Assembly (NCBI RefSeq): GCF_029961145.1
Contig: NZ_JASBRG010000007.1
Coordinates: 2,646,189 to 2,710,188 of the forward strand
From: Pinibacter soli
Lineage (GTDB): Bacteria > Bacteroidota > Bacteroidia > Chitinophagales > Chitinophagaceae
Direction: 5' to 3'
Length of the DNA: 64,000 bases
This document shows positions 26,455 through 35,592 of the stretch, piece by piece; position 1 is the first letter of the stretch, and each line of letters starts with the position of its first letter. A program made the position numbers and the translations under genes. A model generated the notes under the pieces. It was not told the DNA's origin. It searched no databases and was given only the letters and a program-made list of their open reading frames with translations.

Positions 26455-27627
26455 TTAGTTCGTAAAGAAGCGGCGTGATGAATTTGAAATGTCTCTCAGA
26501 TAGGTTATTTCCACAGCATTGCTTGCAAGCGCATTTAGCACCTGCTGCATGGATGTGCCAGCCTGGAAATAAATGATGAAAACATTTCCATTGTATTGAA
26601 TCTTTTCTACTTGAAGTTCTGCAAACGCAGCAGCGATCTCGTTTCTATCGGCATTGGCTTCCATTTCCAACGCCAGTTGTTTCGGTGCTTCTTCGCTTAC
26701 TGACGACAATTGTTGCTGATATTTAGCATGCCCATTTTTCAGAAAAATAATACTATCGGAAACTTTCTCTACTTCGTAAATGTGCTGCGAACTGATCATC
26801 ATTCCAAATGGACGTGAAATAGATCCGGATAAAAACTTCAGGTCCTGCAAAATGGTTTGCTGCGCATTGATATCAAGGTTGGCTAGCGGTTCATCAAGCA
26901 ATAATATTTGCGGATTGCGTAGTAAAGTTTTAGCGAGTTCAAATCTTGTTCTGTAACCGGATGACAAACGATTCCAGCTTAAATTTTTGTAAGGTCGCAG
27001 GCTAAGTCTTGCCACCATTATTTCGGCCCACAGCAAATTATCTTTGTCTTTAACGCCATGTTGCGCCAGTGTAAACTGCAAATTTTCCATCAAACGTCCC
27101 CACCAGCGCGGTATGCGTTGCGGAACGTATAACAACTTTGAGCGCAGCTCATACAATGAATCATTTTTTGCAAAATGATAATCTAGTTTACCCTGCTCGG
27201 CTTTCAGCTCACCATTGAGCAAACGCATGAGCGTTGTTTTACCATTTCCATTTTCACCAACCAACCCAATGATCTCTCCTTTGCGTAGTGAGACGCTTAT
27301 GTTGTTGAGTGCAAAATTTCCTTTGGAATATTTCTTTGAAATTTCTGTTGCTGTGAGTAGTTGGTTATTTTCCTTCCATCCATCGCTTATGGATGCATGT
27401 TGCAGTATTTCGAGCAGTTCAAAGGCTTTCGAACGAATGACTTCTTTTCCTGAAGACTCACCATTGGCATCGAGCCACTCGCAGTAAGTCAATGCTTTTT
27501 CAAATAACGGCATATCCGCCGTTTCAATTACACAATCAAGCAAGCGCCTGTGTGCCAGATCAAAGTCTCCTGCATGGTAGTGCCCGTGCACTTCCTGCAG
27601 TTGGTTTTCATAGAGAGTTTGTTGCAT
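26455..27627 (-). CDS. ABC transporter ATPase with an extra N-terminal helical region
   Basis: From the ATG at 27627 the protein has 390 residues. Residues 1-80 are helical (MQQTLYENQLQEVHGHYHAG..., with two TPR-like helix pairs), which is unusual ahead of an ABC ATPase. The ATPase core follows: GLVGENGNGKTT (Walker A), a degenerate signature LSSGYRTRFELAK, LLLDEPLANLD (Walker B) and SSQHIYEVEKV (switch). About 60 residues at the end form a separate domain. An in-frame extension to 27699 reads intergenic repeat words and is rejected. The membrane protein encoded 12 bases downstream is the evident partner. Confidence 0.88.
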   Translation of the reverse strand: MQQTLYENQLQEVHGHYHAGDFDLAHRRLLDCVIETADMPLFEKALTYCEWLDANGESSGKEVIRSKAFELLEILQHASISDGWKENNQLLTATEISKKYSKGNFALNNISVSLRKGEIIGLVGENGNGKTTLMRLLNGELKAEQGKLDYHFAKNDSLYELRSKLLYVPQRIPRWWGRLMENLQFTLAQHGVKDKDNLLWAEIMVARLSLRPYKNLSWNRLSSGYRTRFELAKTLLRNPQILLLDEPLANLDINAQQTILQDLKFLSGSISRPFGMMISSQHIYEVEKVSDSIIFLKNGHAKYQQQLSSVSEEAPKQLALEMEANADRNEIAAAFAELQVEKIQYNGNVFIIYFQAGTSMQQVLNALASNAVEITYLRDISNSSRRFFTN

Positions 27628-27633
27628 ATAAAG

Positions 27634-27720
27634 TTGGTAGTTGAAAATGGAGAGTTGATAGTGATGGTTGACAGTTGGAGATCTTCTAACAACTATCAAC
27701 CAACAACTAACAACTTCCTA
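27634..27720. repeat. Mirrored AACTATCAACCAACAACTAACAAC repeat
   Basis: AGTTGGTAGTTG...GAGAGTTGATAGTG...GGTTGACAGTTGG words (27634-27677) face CTAACAACTATCAACCAACAACTAACAAC words (27686-27714). It lies between the SRPBCC stop and the ABC ATPase start. The CAACAACTAACAACCAACAAC word also occurs inside the coding sequence at 51700-51725. Confidence 0.65.
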
Positions 27721-28257
27721 TTAATTTTCGCTTATTTTTTTCAATTTCGCCAAGCCACCGTTAAAATCTTTGCCGAGGCCTTCTTCCATGTTCATGAATT
27801 TTGAAAAAACATTGAACGGATATGGAAAGCGGCTGTCGAAGCCCCAAACGACTTTTGTACCACCTTGCTCATCAGTTAAATTTACGTAAGCAACGGCACG
27901 GCTATCAAACGGTTCTATGAAGTGAAGATCTGTTTCAATGCGGTTAGGTGCTTCTATTTTTTTGATTGTCTGGCTACCACTTCCAACATCTTTATTTCCT
28001 TTCCATGTAGAAACGGCGCCAACGGTGCCATCCTGTCCCTGTATGCTTTTCTGCATATTCGGATCACGATCGTTCCATGGGGACCATTTGTCCATTCCGG
28101 CGAGTGTTCCTACATTCTGCCAAACCTTTTCCTTTGGTGCATTTATAATAATACTTTTTTCAAAATGAAAATCTCGGGAAATAAAAATCCCAGCGATTAA
28201 GACGATTGCAATAACAGCAACGACAAACAGCAGGATGTACTTTAATACTTTTTTCAT
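27721..28257 (-). CDS. SRPBCC (START-like) family protein with N-terminal membrane anchor
   Basis: The chosen ATG at 28257 gives 178 residues (MKKVLKYILLFVVAVIAIVLIAGIFI, an N-terminal membrane helix). The open frame extends to 28374, but that part reads repeat DNA. The rest is one SRPBCC domain: FHFEKSIIINAPKEKVWQNVGTLAGMDKWSPW (the hallmark start), then GSWxGN-like VSTWKGNKDVGSGSQTI, TDLHFIEPFDSRAVAYV and a long C-terminal helix MNMEEGLGKDFNGGLAKL. Such domains bind hydrophobic ligands. The ligand is unknown. The domain probably faces the periplasm. Confidence 0.87.
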   Translation of the reverse strand: MKKVLKYILLFVVAVIAIVLIAGIFISRDFHFEKSIIINAPKEKVWQNVGTLAGMDKWSPWNDRDPNMQKSIQGQDGTVGAVSTWKGNKDVGSGSQTIKKIEAPNRIETDLHFIEPFDSRAVAYVNLTDEQGGTKVVWGFDSRFPYPFNVFSKFMNMEEGLGKDFNGGLAKLKKISEN

Positions 28258-28345
28258 TTGGTGTGTTTTTGGACTGTTTAAACAGGTGTTGTTGATCGCC
28301 AAGATAGCTAAGTTTCCCTTGGAATTCAAGGATTGCAAAACGCGG

Positions 28346-28562
28346 AATTGAAAATTGAAAATGAGATGGATCAATTTGAAAACTTGAAAATATGGAAATT
28401 TGAAAATGCTTTCTGTGTTTATTTCCTTAAGAAGAGGCTGATTAATTCTGTGTTACAAATTGGAAACAAATTTGGCCAACTTTTCCCGAGAAGTTGCATT
28501 CATTTTCAAATTTCCATATTTTCAAATTGCCACATTTGCGCTCCCATTTTCAATTTTCAATT
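28346..28562. repeat. Two-tier mirrored repeat 3' of the prolyl oligopeptidase gene
   Basis: Outer arms AATTGAAAATTGAAAATG (28346-28363) and CATTTTCAATTTTCAATT (28545-28562) are perfect complements, and the right arm includes part of the peptidase stop codon. Inner arms 28373-28408 and 28501-28528 match with few gaps (TTGAAAATATGGAAATTTGAAAATG). The loop has no gene. Confidence 0.85.
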
Positions 28563-30675
28563 ACCTAAACTCCATTCCCAAATTATACATTACAAAGCTC
28601 CATATGTCGGTTGCTTCGTCGATTTGTTTGCTGGTGGGTTTACCTGCACCGTGACCGGCTTTGCTGTCGATGCGTATCAATGTAGGATTGCCGCAGCTTT
28701 GGCATTCCTGCAATGTGGCTGCAAATTTGAATGAATGCGCCGGCACCACTCTGTCATCATGATCCGCTGTCGTTACCAGTGTAGCGGGATAACAGGTTCC
28801 TTTTTTTAAATTATGTAAAGGCGAAAAACTGTACAGGTTCTTGAAATCCGCTTCACTTTTTTCGGCGTTGCCATATTCCACGGCCCAGCCCCAGCCAACT
28901 GTAAATCGCTGAAAACGCAACATATCCATCACGCCTACCTGTGGAATGGCAACTTTAAAAAGATCAGGGCGTTGCGTCATCACTGCACCTACAAGCAAGC
29001 CGCCATTGCTGCCGCCGCGGACGGCCAGTTTATTTTTATTGGAATATTTATTTGCTATCAGCCATTCTGCGGAAGCTATCATGTCGTTGAACACATTTTG
29101 CTTATTCAATAACATTCCTGATTTGTGCCAGCTTTCCCCATATTCATTTCCACCGCGCAAACTCACCTGCGCATAAATTCCTCCCTGCTCTAAAAAGAAC
29201 ATATTGGATATGCTGAATGACGGAGTAATTGCAATATTGAATCCACCGTAACCATACAACAGCGCAGGATTATTTCCATCCAGCTTAATGCCTTTTTTAT
29301 AGGTCAGGAACATCGGCACTTTGGCGCCATCCTTTGAAGTTACAAATACCTGTTTTGTTTCGTAATCGTCTACATTAAACTTCACTGCTGATTTACGAAA
29401 AACAGTTGCCTTTCCTGACGAAACATCGTAGTGAAAAATAGTGGGTGGATAGGTAAATGAAGTGTATGTATAAAACAACTCTTTATACTGTCTATCAGTA
29501 GCGAACCCTGATGCAAAGCCTATTCCTGGAAAAGCAATTTCTCGTACAAGCTTGCCTTCATAAGTATATTGAAACACTTTTGTAGAAGCATCTTTCAAAT
29601 AACTGGCAAAAAGAAATCCACCACCAACGGTCACTGCTTGCAATGCATCTTTTTGTTCCGGAATAATTTCCTTCCAGTTTTCCTTTGCAGGATTTTTAGG
29701 GTCCACCAATACAACTTTAAAGTTGGGCGCACCATCATTTGTTCTCAATAAAACCTTATCTCCGTCGTTGTCTATGATAGTGGGTTCTGATGTAAAACCT
29801 GGCACCAGCACTTTGAAGTTTTTCTGTTTCGCATCCTTAAGATCTTTACATAACACTTCCCCGCCACTGGTTCCTTCTGTTACTTTTACAAAAAGGAAAC
29901 GTTGATCTTCCGTGATCTGTGAGCGGCAATAACGCAGTGAATGCGCTGGATCTTCCCAGATCAAAACATCACTGTCTTGCGGTGTTCCTAATTTGTGGTA
30001 GTAGATTTTCTGGTATTCGTTTTTCTGCACCATCTTATTTTTTTCATCTGGCTTTGGATAGCGGCTGTAGTAAAAGCCTTCGTCGCCTCTCCATGAAAAA
30101 CTTCCAAATTTGATATAATCGATTTTATCGCTAACCAGTTGCTTTGTTTCTGCATTTATTACGTATGCGATTTGCCAGTCGCTGCCAGACTGTGCAATTG
30201 AGTATACCGCGTATTTACCATTTTGCGAAAACTCAATATCAGCAAGGGCTGCAGTACCGTCTTCTGATAGTTTGTTTGGATCTAAGAAAACTTCAGGCTC
30301 CGCGTCAATCGCATTTTGCCTGTACAAAACACTTTGGTTTTGCAGACCATCGTTTTTGTAATAGTAATAGTATTTTCCTTTTCTAAATGGCGACCCGTAT
30401 TTGGGATAGTTCCACAATTCCTCAAGGCGCTTCTTCACATCTGCTCTGAATGGGATCTTCGCGAGGTATGCATTGGTAACATCGTTTTGTTTTTTAACCC
30501 AGTCCTCTGTTTCCCCGCTGTTATCATCTTCGAGCCAGCGATAGGGATCTGAAACTTTAGTACCGAAGTAATTATCTGTTTGATCAATTTTTCTTGTTGT
30601 AGGATAAGGCGCCTGCGCAAATGTTTGTATCGTCATCATGACCATTGCAGCAAGAACCAATCGTTTTTTTTCCAT
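28561..30675 (-). CDS. Prolyl oligopeptidase family serine peptidase (S9A)
   Basis: The 704-residue exported enzyme has a signal peptide (MEKKRLVLAAMVMMTIQTFAQ). The seven-bladed propeller (DPYRWLEDDNSGETEDWVKKQN onward) is followed by an alpha/beta-hydrolase domain with the nucleophile in RGGSNGG, the aspartate in TADHDDRVVPAHS and the histidine in KAGHGAGKPT. These enzymes cut small peptides after proline. Periplasmic forms are common in Bacteroidota peptide users. Length fits S9A. It is transcribed alone, with mirrored repeats on both sides. Confidence 0.95.
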   Translation of the reverse strand: MEKKRLVLAAMVMMTIQTFAQAPYPTTRKIDQTDNYFGTKVSDPYRWLEDDNSGETEDWVKKQNDVTNAYLAKIPFRADVKKRLEELWNYPKYGSPFRKGKYYYYYKNDGLQNQSVLYRQNAIDAEPEVFLDPNKLSEDGTAALADIEFSQNGKYAVYSIAQSGSDWQIAYVINAETKQLVSDKIDYIKFGSFSWRGDEGFYYSRYPKPDEKNKMVQKNEYQKIYYHKLGTPQDSDVLIWEDPAHSLRYCRSQITEDQRFLFVKVTEGTSGGEVLCKDLKDAKQKNFKVLVPGFTSEPTIIDNDGDKVLLRTNDGAPNFKVVLVDPKNPAKENWKEIIPEQKDALQAVTVGGGFLFASYLKDASTKVFQYTYEGKLVREIAFPGIGFASGFATDRQYKELFYTYTSFTYPPTIFHYDVSSGKATVFRKSAVKFNVDDYETKQVFVTSKDGAKVPMFLTYKKGIKLDGNNPALLYGYGGFNIAITPSFSISNMFFLEQGGIYAQVSLRGGNEYGESWHKSGMLLNKQNVFNDMIASAEWLIANKYSNKNKLAVRGGSNGGLLVGAVMTQRPDLFKVAIPQVGVMDMLRFQRFTVGWGWAVEYGNAEKSEADFKNLYSFSPLHNLKKGTCYPATLVTTADHDDRVVPAHSFKFAATLQECQSCGNPTLIRIDSKAGHGAGKPTSKQIDEATDIWSFVMYNLGMEFR

Positions 30676-30721
30676 GTTTAAGATTTGATGGCTTGTGTAG
30701 GCGTAAAATACGGAAACAATC

Positions 30722-30888
30722 AGGAATTAGAAATTAGAAGTTGGGCGCGACAATGCTTCGACAAGCTCAGCCTTTCACTTCGCTCACGCTATCAGGCAGA
30801 GCTTGTCGAAGCCTTCTCGATAACTTAAAAACTTTTAATTTCTAATCCTAATTTCTAGTTCCTAGCTCCTAATTCCTAATTCCTAATT
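30722..30888. repeat. Mirrored AATTAGGAATT-type repeat with inner CTTCGACAAGCTC palindrome
   Basis: AGGAATTAGAAATTAGAAG (30722-30740) faces TTTCTAATCCTAATTTCTAGTTCC...CCTAATTCCT (about 30838-30886). Inside, GCTTCGACAAGCTC (30755-30768) pairs perfectly with GAGCTTGTCGAAGC (30799-30812). The CTTCGACAAGCTC core is a well-known type of dispersed intergenic palindrome. Confidence 0.75.
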
Positions 30889-31545
30889 AAAGACACCATC
30901 AATCTCCTCTTTTAATTTCGCAACAAAGGTCCTAAGATATTCCACATTACTTTCCGCCATTTGTTTGCCTGTTGCAGTATTCATCAACGCAGGCAATTTG
31001 AAAAGTTTCAAAGTAAAATGATCGAGCGCAAATTGATTGTCATTTAACGCTCTGTCGTTGCCGAAAGGATCATCGGCATGAAAGAGATTTGATTTGAATA
31101 AACCGGCGGTATAAAACACTCGTGCAAGCCCAATGGCTCCCAGGGCTTCCATGCGGTCCGCATCCTGCAGGATCTTTGCCTCTATTGTTTCTGGTGGTAT
31201 ACCTGCGGAAAAACTATGTGCGTGAATGGCGTGTGCCACGTCCTGTAATTTCTCTTTCGGAAAATCGGGAAAATCATTTTGCAATATTTCTACTGCTTTA
31301 TCAGCGCTAAACCTTGAGGCTTTGCTTCTGTCAGGACTGTTCTTAGGAACAGTTACATAGTCATGAAAATAGCTGCCAGCCAGCAATACAAGAGAATCGG
31401 CAACATTACCCTCTGCATTGTTAATGTATTGACTTGTTTTCCAAACACGGTTAAAATGCTTAAGATCATGCGCCGCATCATCGCTTTTATAATGTCCGTG
31501 TAAATAGTTGATGAAAGCGTTTTCCCAGTGTTGGAGAGAATCCAT
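30883..31545 (-). CDS. HD-domain phosphohydrolase (YedJ-like)
   Basis: The 220-residue cytoplasmic protein has the HD metal-site pattern: a histidine in AAHDLKHFNRVWKTSQY near residue 25, HD in GSYFHDYVTVP, and an aspartate in ILQDADRMEALGAIGLARVF. That places it with the YedJ/YpgQ-type HD proteins, which cleave phosphate from nucleotides or related compounds. The substrate is not predictable. The start ATG is conserved in position for the family, since the first helix follows at once. The gene is followed by a mirrored repeat and has no operon partner. Confidence 0.88.
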   Translation of the reverse strand: MDSLQHWENAFINYLHGHYKSDDAAHDLKHFNRVWKTSQYINNAEGNVADSLVLLAGSYFHDYVTVPKNSPDRSKASRFSADKAVEILQNDFPDFPKEKLQDVAHAIHAHSFSAGIPPETIEAKILQDADRMEALGAIGLARVFYTAGLFKSNLFHADDPFGNDRALNDNQFALDHFTLKLFKLPALMNTATGKQMAESNVEYLRTFVAKLKEEIDGVFN

Positions 31546-31713
31546 GAGAGTTGTTTGTTGTTAATTGATAGTTGTCGGGTTTTGGGGCAATAACTGAATA
31601 ACTGATGTTGAGGATCGACTATTGTTTTCTTCTGCTAATATCGCTTATGTTTAAGAAGGCTTCTACCGGCCGAATCCGGAGAAACCTTCACGCTTATTTA
31701 GCAACGCCAACTA

Positions 31714-32904
31714 TTAATTATTAATTATTGCACTACTTCCCAGCCACGCCATCATTCCCATTCCTATTTCGATCGCATGTTCATCAATGTTGAATGTTGG
31801 AGTGTGTACGCCGGAAGTAATTCCTTTCTCCACGTTCATCACACCAAGTCTGTAAAAGCAACCCGGAATTACCTGTGAGTAGTAACCGAAATCTTCAGCG
31901 CCCATTCTCACTTCTGTTTCTTCTACTTTTTCTTTTGTCAGGAATTGTTCCGCGAGTGCAACAGCAATACTATTAAGCGCTTCATTGTTGTATACGTTTG
32001 GATAACCTACATCAATCAACAAATCAAGTTCTGCGCCCATTGAGTGCACAAGGTCGGTTGATAGTTTGCGAATGAGGTCATGTGCTTTGTAGCGCCACTC
32101 TTCATCCAATGCGCGGAAGGTTCCCATCAGTTTTACTTCACTTGGAATAACATTGGTTGTATAACCTCCCTGAAATGATGTGATGGACAACACCGACGGA
32201 TTCAGCGGATTTCTGTTTCTGCTTATAATTTGTTGCAGGCTCGTTACCAAATGCGAAGCAACCAAAATTGTATCTGTTGTTAAATGCGGTGCCGCCGCGT
32301 GACCACCTTTGCTGCGAATGGTCATGTACAGTTCATCTGCGCTTGCCATTACTTTACCGCTTCGGAAACTGACTTTTCCTATTTCAAGTCCGGGGTGAAC
32401 ATGCAAACCAAATATTCCCTGCGGAACCGGATCTTCCAGCACGCCTGCCTTAATCATGAGGCTGGCACCACCGGGATTCTTTTCTTCACCGGGCTGAAAG
32501 ATCAACTTCACCGTTCCTTCCCACTCATCCTTTAATTCATTTAATATTTTTGCCGCGCCAAGCAAAATAGTAGTGTGCACATCATGACCGCATGCATGCA
32601 TCACACCTGCATTGGTTGATTTGTATGCCACTTGGTTTTCTTCCTGTATGGGCAACGCGTCCATATCTGCACGCAATGCAATGATACGTGACGCTGGATT
32701 TTTTCCTTCAATAATTCCAACCACGCCGGTTTCCGCCATTATTGTAAAAGGAATGCCGAAAGATTTCAATTTATTCTGAACGAATTTTGATGTCTCAAAT
32801 TCTTTGTAACTCAATTCAGGATGTGCATGCAAATGGTGGCGTACGTTGATAAATTCGTCCGCATATGTCGCCGCCAGTTGTTTTATTTTGTCTGATAAAT
32901 CCAT
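31714..32904 (-). CDS. M20 family amidohydrolase (hippurate hydrolase/aminoacylase type)
   Basis: The 396-residue cytoplasmic metallohydrolase removes acyl or amino-acid groups from N-acyl amino acids. Motifs: RHHLHAHPELSYKEFETS, RADMDALPIQEENQ, HACGHDVHTTILLGAA (metal ligands), QPGEEKNPGGASLMI (catalytic Glu) and MGAEDFGYY near the C terminus, all typical of the M20D subgroup. The dimerisation domain lies between about 185 and 300. It begins 27 bases after the SPOR gene ends, so the two are probably co-transcribed. Confidence 0.95.
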   Translation of the reverse strand: MDLSDKIKQLAATYADEFINVRHHLHAHPELSYKEFETSKFVQNKLKSFGIPFTIMAETGVVGIIEGKNPASRIIALRADMDALPIQEENQVAYKSTNAGVMHACGHDVHTTILLGAAKILNELKDEWEGTVKLIFQPGEEKNPGGASLMIKAGVLEDPVPQGIFGLHVHPGLEIGKVSFRSGKVMASADELYMTIRSKGGHAAAPHLTTDTILVASHLVTSLQQIISRNRNPLNPSVLSITSFQGGYTTNVIPSEVKLMGTFRALDEEWRYKAHDLIRKLSTDLVHSMGAELDLLIDVGYPNVYNNEALNSIAVALAEQFLTKEKVEETEVRMGAEDFGYYSQVIPGCFYRLGVMNVEKGITSGVHTPTFNIDEHAIEIGMGMMAWLGSSAIINN

Positions 32905-32931
32905 AGATTGTTTAGGAGTAAAAGGTCACAA

Positions 32932-33354
32932 TTAGTTCGAATCATCCAGCGTATCTGGTTTCACTTCGATAATATCTCTAACGATAAGCGTGTTGTCAAA
33001 TTGCTTTGCCAGTTTTTTCTGGTAAGCTGCTGCCTCGTCCTGTGTTTTAAAATTCCCTACCCGCAAGCGGAAATACGGTGCCTGGTACAGGAGGTATGCT
33101 TTAAGATCAGGATAGAGTTCGTATACTTTGGTTTTAGCGGCAATCGCTTTGTTTCTGTCGTTTGTGTTGATCACCTGTATTCTGAAACCCTGTGCTGAAC
33201 TTCTTGAGGCGCGAGTGGTGGCTTCGTTGATCTGCATCTGCTTTTTAATAAGCATATCAATGCGCGGATCTTTCTTAACTGCTACACTGGTCGTGTTTTG
33301 TGCGTTTGCATAAAAAACGGTACAGATCATGAACATCACAAATACGATTTTCAT
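32932..33354 (-). CDS. SPOR domain protein
   Basis: The 140-residue exported protein has a signal peptide (MKIVFVMFMICTVFYANAQ), a short basic linker (DPRIDMLIKKQMQINEATTR) and a C-terminal SPOR domain (FRIQVINTNDRNKAIAAKTKV, YFRLRVGNFKTQDEAAAYQKKL). SPOR domains bind glycan strands of peptidoglycan lacking stem peptides, often at the division site. The protein has no membrane anchor beyond the signal and is probably periplasmic. Its gene is the first of a two-gene unit with the M20 amidohydrolase. Confidence 0.9.
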   Translation of the reverse strand: MKIVFVMFMICTVFYANAQNTTSVAVKKDPRIDMLIKKQMQINEATTRASRSSAQGFRIQVINTNDRNKAIAAKTKVYELYPDLKAYLLYQAPYFRLRVGNFKTQDEAAAYQKKLAKQFDNTLIVRDIIEVKPDTLDDSN

Positions 33355-33443
33355 CAGCTTATTTTTTATTTTATTTTGGTCAGATGGAATTCGCCCCGCG
33401 CCATTGGCAGGCGGGGCTCATTTCATAGTTTTATTTTTTTCTG

Positions 33444-34118
33444 TTAATATCCTTTTGTATCGAATGAAGGGTCACCTGTTACAATGGCTACGCTAGCACT
33501 ACAACCCAACCTGTCGGCTCCTGCATCCACCAGTTTTTTTGCAAATTCAAAATCCCTGATACCACCGGATGCTTTGATCTTGATATTTGACGGCAAATGT
33601 TTGCGCATAAGTTGCACTGCTTCCACTGTTGCGCCTTTTTCCGCATAACCGGTAGAAGTTTTCATAAAGTCGATACCCGCGTTGCCCAGTTTTTCACAAC
33701 ATTCTATTATTTCATTATCAGAAAGAATGCCACTTTCTACAATTAGCTTGAAAACTTTGCCTTTATTGCGGATCACTTCCGCCAGCAGCTTCACTTCTTT
33801 TACCAGGAAATCCCAGTCGTTCATGCGTAAAGCGATAAGATTGATCACTACGTCTATTTCGTCAGCTCCGTCTACCAGTGCCAAAACAGTTTCAGCCAAT
33901 TTAGCCTCTGTTGCAGAATAGCCAAAAGGAAAACCTACGACTGTTGCGACTTTCACATCTGTCGGGTCCAAAATGGCATCGGCGCGTTTTACAAATGAAG
34001 GCGGTACGCAAACAGCCGCAAAGCCGTATTTAACAGCTTCGCCGCACAATTTTTCCACTTCTGCCAATGTGGTGGTTGGCTTTAATATCGTGTGATCTAT
34101 ATATCCTGCTATGTTCAT
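33444..34118 (-). CDS. deoC: Deoxyribose-phosphate aldolase
   Basis: DeoC cleaves 2-deoxyribose 5-phosphate to glyceraldehyde 3-phosphate and acetaldehyde in deoxynucleoside catabolism. The 224-residue class I aldolase has DHTILKPTTT, VCVPPSFV, VVGFPFG, the lysine-containing strand GKVFKLIVESG (Schiff-base lysine region), FMKTSTGYAEKGATVEAV and KASGGIRD (second active-site lysine). Length and start are normal. No other deo genes are next to it. Confidence 0.96.
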   Translation of the reverse strand: MNIAGYIDHTILKPTTTLAEVEKLCGEAVKYGFAAVCVPPSFVKRADAILDPTDVKVATVVGFPFGYSATEAKLAETVLALVDGADEIDVVINLIALRMNDWDFLVKEVKLLAEVIRNKGKVFKLIVESGILSDNEIIECCEKLGNAGIDFMKTSTGYAEKGATVEAVQLMRKHLPSNIKIKASGGIRDFEFAKKLVDAGADRLGCSASVAIVTGDPSFDTKGY

Positions 34119-34132
34119 ATGTCTTAGATTAA

Positions 34133-34216
34133 GTCAAAAGTAAAAAATAAAAAGTAAAACGCCTGCCTTGGCCAATACTTGGCCTATAGTATAAGCTTTT
34201 TGACTTTTTATTTTAA
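34133..34216. repeat. Mirrored AAAAAGTAAAA/TTTTTACTTTTT repeat 3' of the phytase-like gene
   Basis: AGTCAAAAGTAAAAAATAAAAAGTAAAA at 34134-34160 faces GCTTTTTGACTTTTTATTTTAACT at 34196-34218. It overlaps the stop of the 34217 gene by a base or two. The same words occur at 19230-19310 between mlaE and mlaF. Confidence 0.55.
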
Positions 34217-35329
34217 CTAGTCAACCTGAAACAACAAAAACTGCGTCTTCCGGTCTGAATGAAAATCATTGTCGGAAACGAAGATCATACTGCGTTTACC
34301 GTTTGATAAACGCGGGCCGAACGTTGCACCTTCCACGTTGTCTATGTAAATGTTCAGCGAGTCCATGTCTAGCAAAAGTTGTTTTTTCACCGGCATCTTT
34401 GGGCGATTTACTTTCAGAGATTGAACATTTGTTATGTCCGATGCAGTTTGGAAGTTGCATTTAAAAACTTTGATCGTGCAGTTTTTCACACCAGTTGAAA
34501 AAGATCTTTCGGTGATCATAAATTCGTCGGCTCCAATTGGCAAAATATCTACAATGCCATTTACTTTGAAGCCATCTTCCGGTTTTGGTGCGTGCGCAAT
34601 GGACGAAAGTTTGTAGGCATACTGTGCCAATAATTTTTTATTGTCTACATCATACTTCAAAATGCGAACGTAAGCGGATGTGTCCTTCAAGCCGGCAGGG
34701 GGGCCATCCTGATACAAAGGCACTTCTGTGGTCACGTACATTGTTTTGCTGTTGTCAGTGAAACATACACCTTCAAATGCACCATTCTGCCGCGGACCTT
34801 TTTCATCTTTCGACATTTGAAATTGCTTGGGCAATGGGAAATGGCCAATGTCTTTCCCGTTGCTATCTATTATGATAATTGCAGGATCCTGTAAAATGGC
34901 ATTGCCGTCTTTGATAATTCGCTCTCCTTCTGAGGTCCAGACAAAATATTTTTTTGCGCTGTTAAAACGGATCGCCTCCGGATCAGGCGCGTGTGCAGGA
35001 TCGGTACTTAAAGACGGATACAATGCACCGTTGGGTTGGCGTAGTTCTGTTTGGGAGATAAATAAAGCCGTGTCAATTTTACCAGCTTTCAAATTGATTT
35101 TTGCTGTATAAAATCTTATTGGGTTTATAACGGCCCGATCGTCGCAGATGAGATAATATTCATTGGCTTTGGGATTGTAGTCTATACCAGACAAACCACC
35201 GACAGTAGTGTTTTGAAACTGGAAGTTATAGGGTATGTCAAACTCGCTGAGAAAGGTGAGTTTCTTTATGGTTTGGGCATTTGCGGCGCATGCAAACAAA
35301 AATATCAATGCGGTGAGGATCGATTTCAT
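34217..35329 (-). CDS. Esterase-like activity of phytase family protein
   Basis: With the ATG at 35329 the protein has 370 residues (MKSILTALIFLFACAANAQ, a signal peptide). A longer frame to 35521 runs through mirrored repeat DNA and is rejected. The mature protein is a beta-propeller-like domain: GGLSGIDYNPKANEYYLICDDRA, HAPDPEAIRFN, NGAFEGVCFTDNSKTMYVTTE and VEGATFGPRLSNGKRSMIFVSDNDF. This is the 'phytase esterase-like' family of exported calcium-dependent propellers. The real substrate is unknown (phosphoesters or sugar phosphates have been suggested for relatives). Transcribed alone. Confidence 0.88.
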   Translation of the reverse strand: MKSILTALIFLFACAANAQTIKKLTFLSEFDIPYNFQFQNTTVGGLSGIDYNPKANEYYLICDDRAVINPIRFYTAKINLKAGKIDTALFISQTELRQPNGALYPSLSTDPAHAPDPEAIRFNSAKKYFVWTSEGERIIKDGNAILQDPAIIIIDSNGKDIGHFPLPKQFQMSKDEKGPRQNGAFEGVCFTDNSKTMYVTTEVPLYQDGPPAGLKDTSAYVRILKYDVDNKKLLAQYAYKLSSIAHAPKPEDGFKVNGIVDILPIGADEFMITERSFSTGVKNCTIKVFKCNFQTASDITNVQSLKVNRPKMPVKKQLLLDMDSLNIYIDNVEGATFGPRLSNGKRSMIFVSDNDFHSDRKTQFLLFQVD

Positions 35330-35359
35330 CGAACTTATTTTTGTGCAAAATACGTTGTT

Positions 35360-35592
35360 TACCACTAAGGCAATAAGGACACAAAGTTTCACTAAGGAGG
35401 AACGCTTCGCGTTCTTTTTTACCACGGAGGAAAGGAGTTCTTTTTCACAGAGAGAAGGAGATTTAATACTCTTCTCCGTCCCCTCTATCCCTCCAGGGTT
35501 ACTATTTATTTCGGAGCACATCCTCCTTTCCTCTGTGAAAAAAAACTCCTTTCCGCCGTGGTTAAAAAGGCAGTTGGTGTCTTAGTGGTAAT
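35360..35592. repeat. Long mirrored repeat 3' of treY (ACCACGGAGGAAAGGAGTT word)
   Basis: Outer arms TACCACTAAGG...AAGGACAC (35360-35382) and GTGTCTTAGTGGTA (35577-35590), and inner arms TTACCACGGAGGAAAGGAGTTC...CACAGAG (35419-35452) and CTCTGTG...AACTCCTTTCCGCCGTGG (35531-35561), nest into one large hairpin. The right arm includes the treY stop codon (35582-35584). Confidence 0.75.

Noticed and set aside
35330-35521. N-terminal extension of the phytase-like protein
   Set aside because: The extra 64 codons read through mirrored repeat DNA. A signal peptide begins exactly at the internal ATG at 35329.
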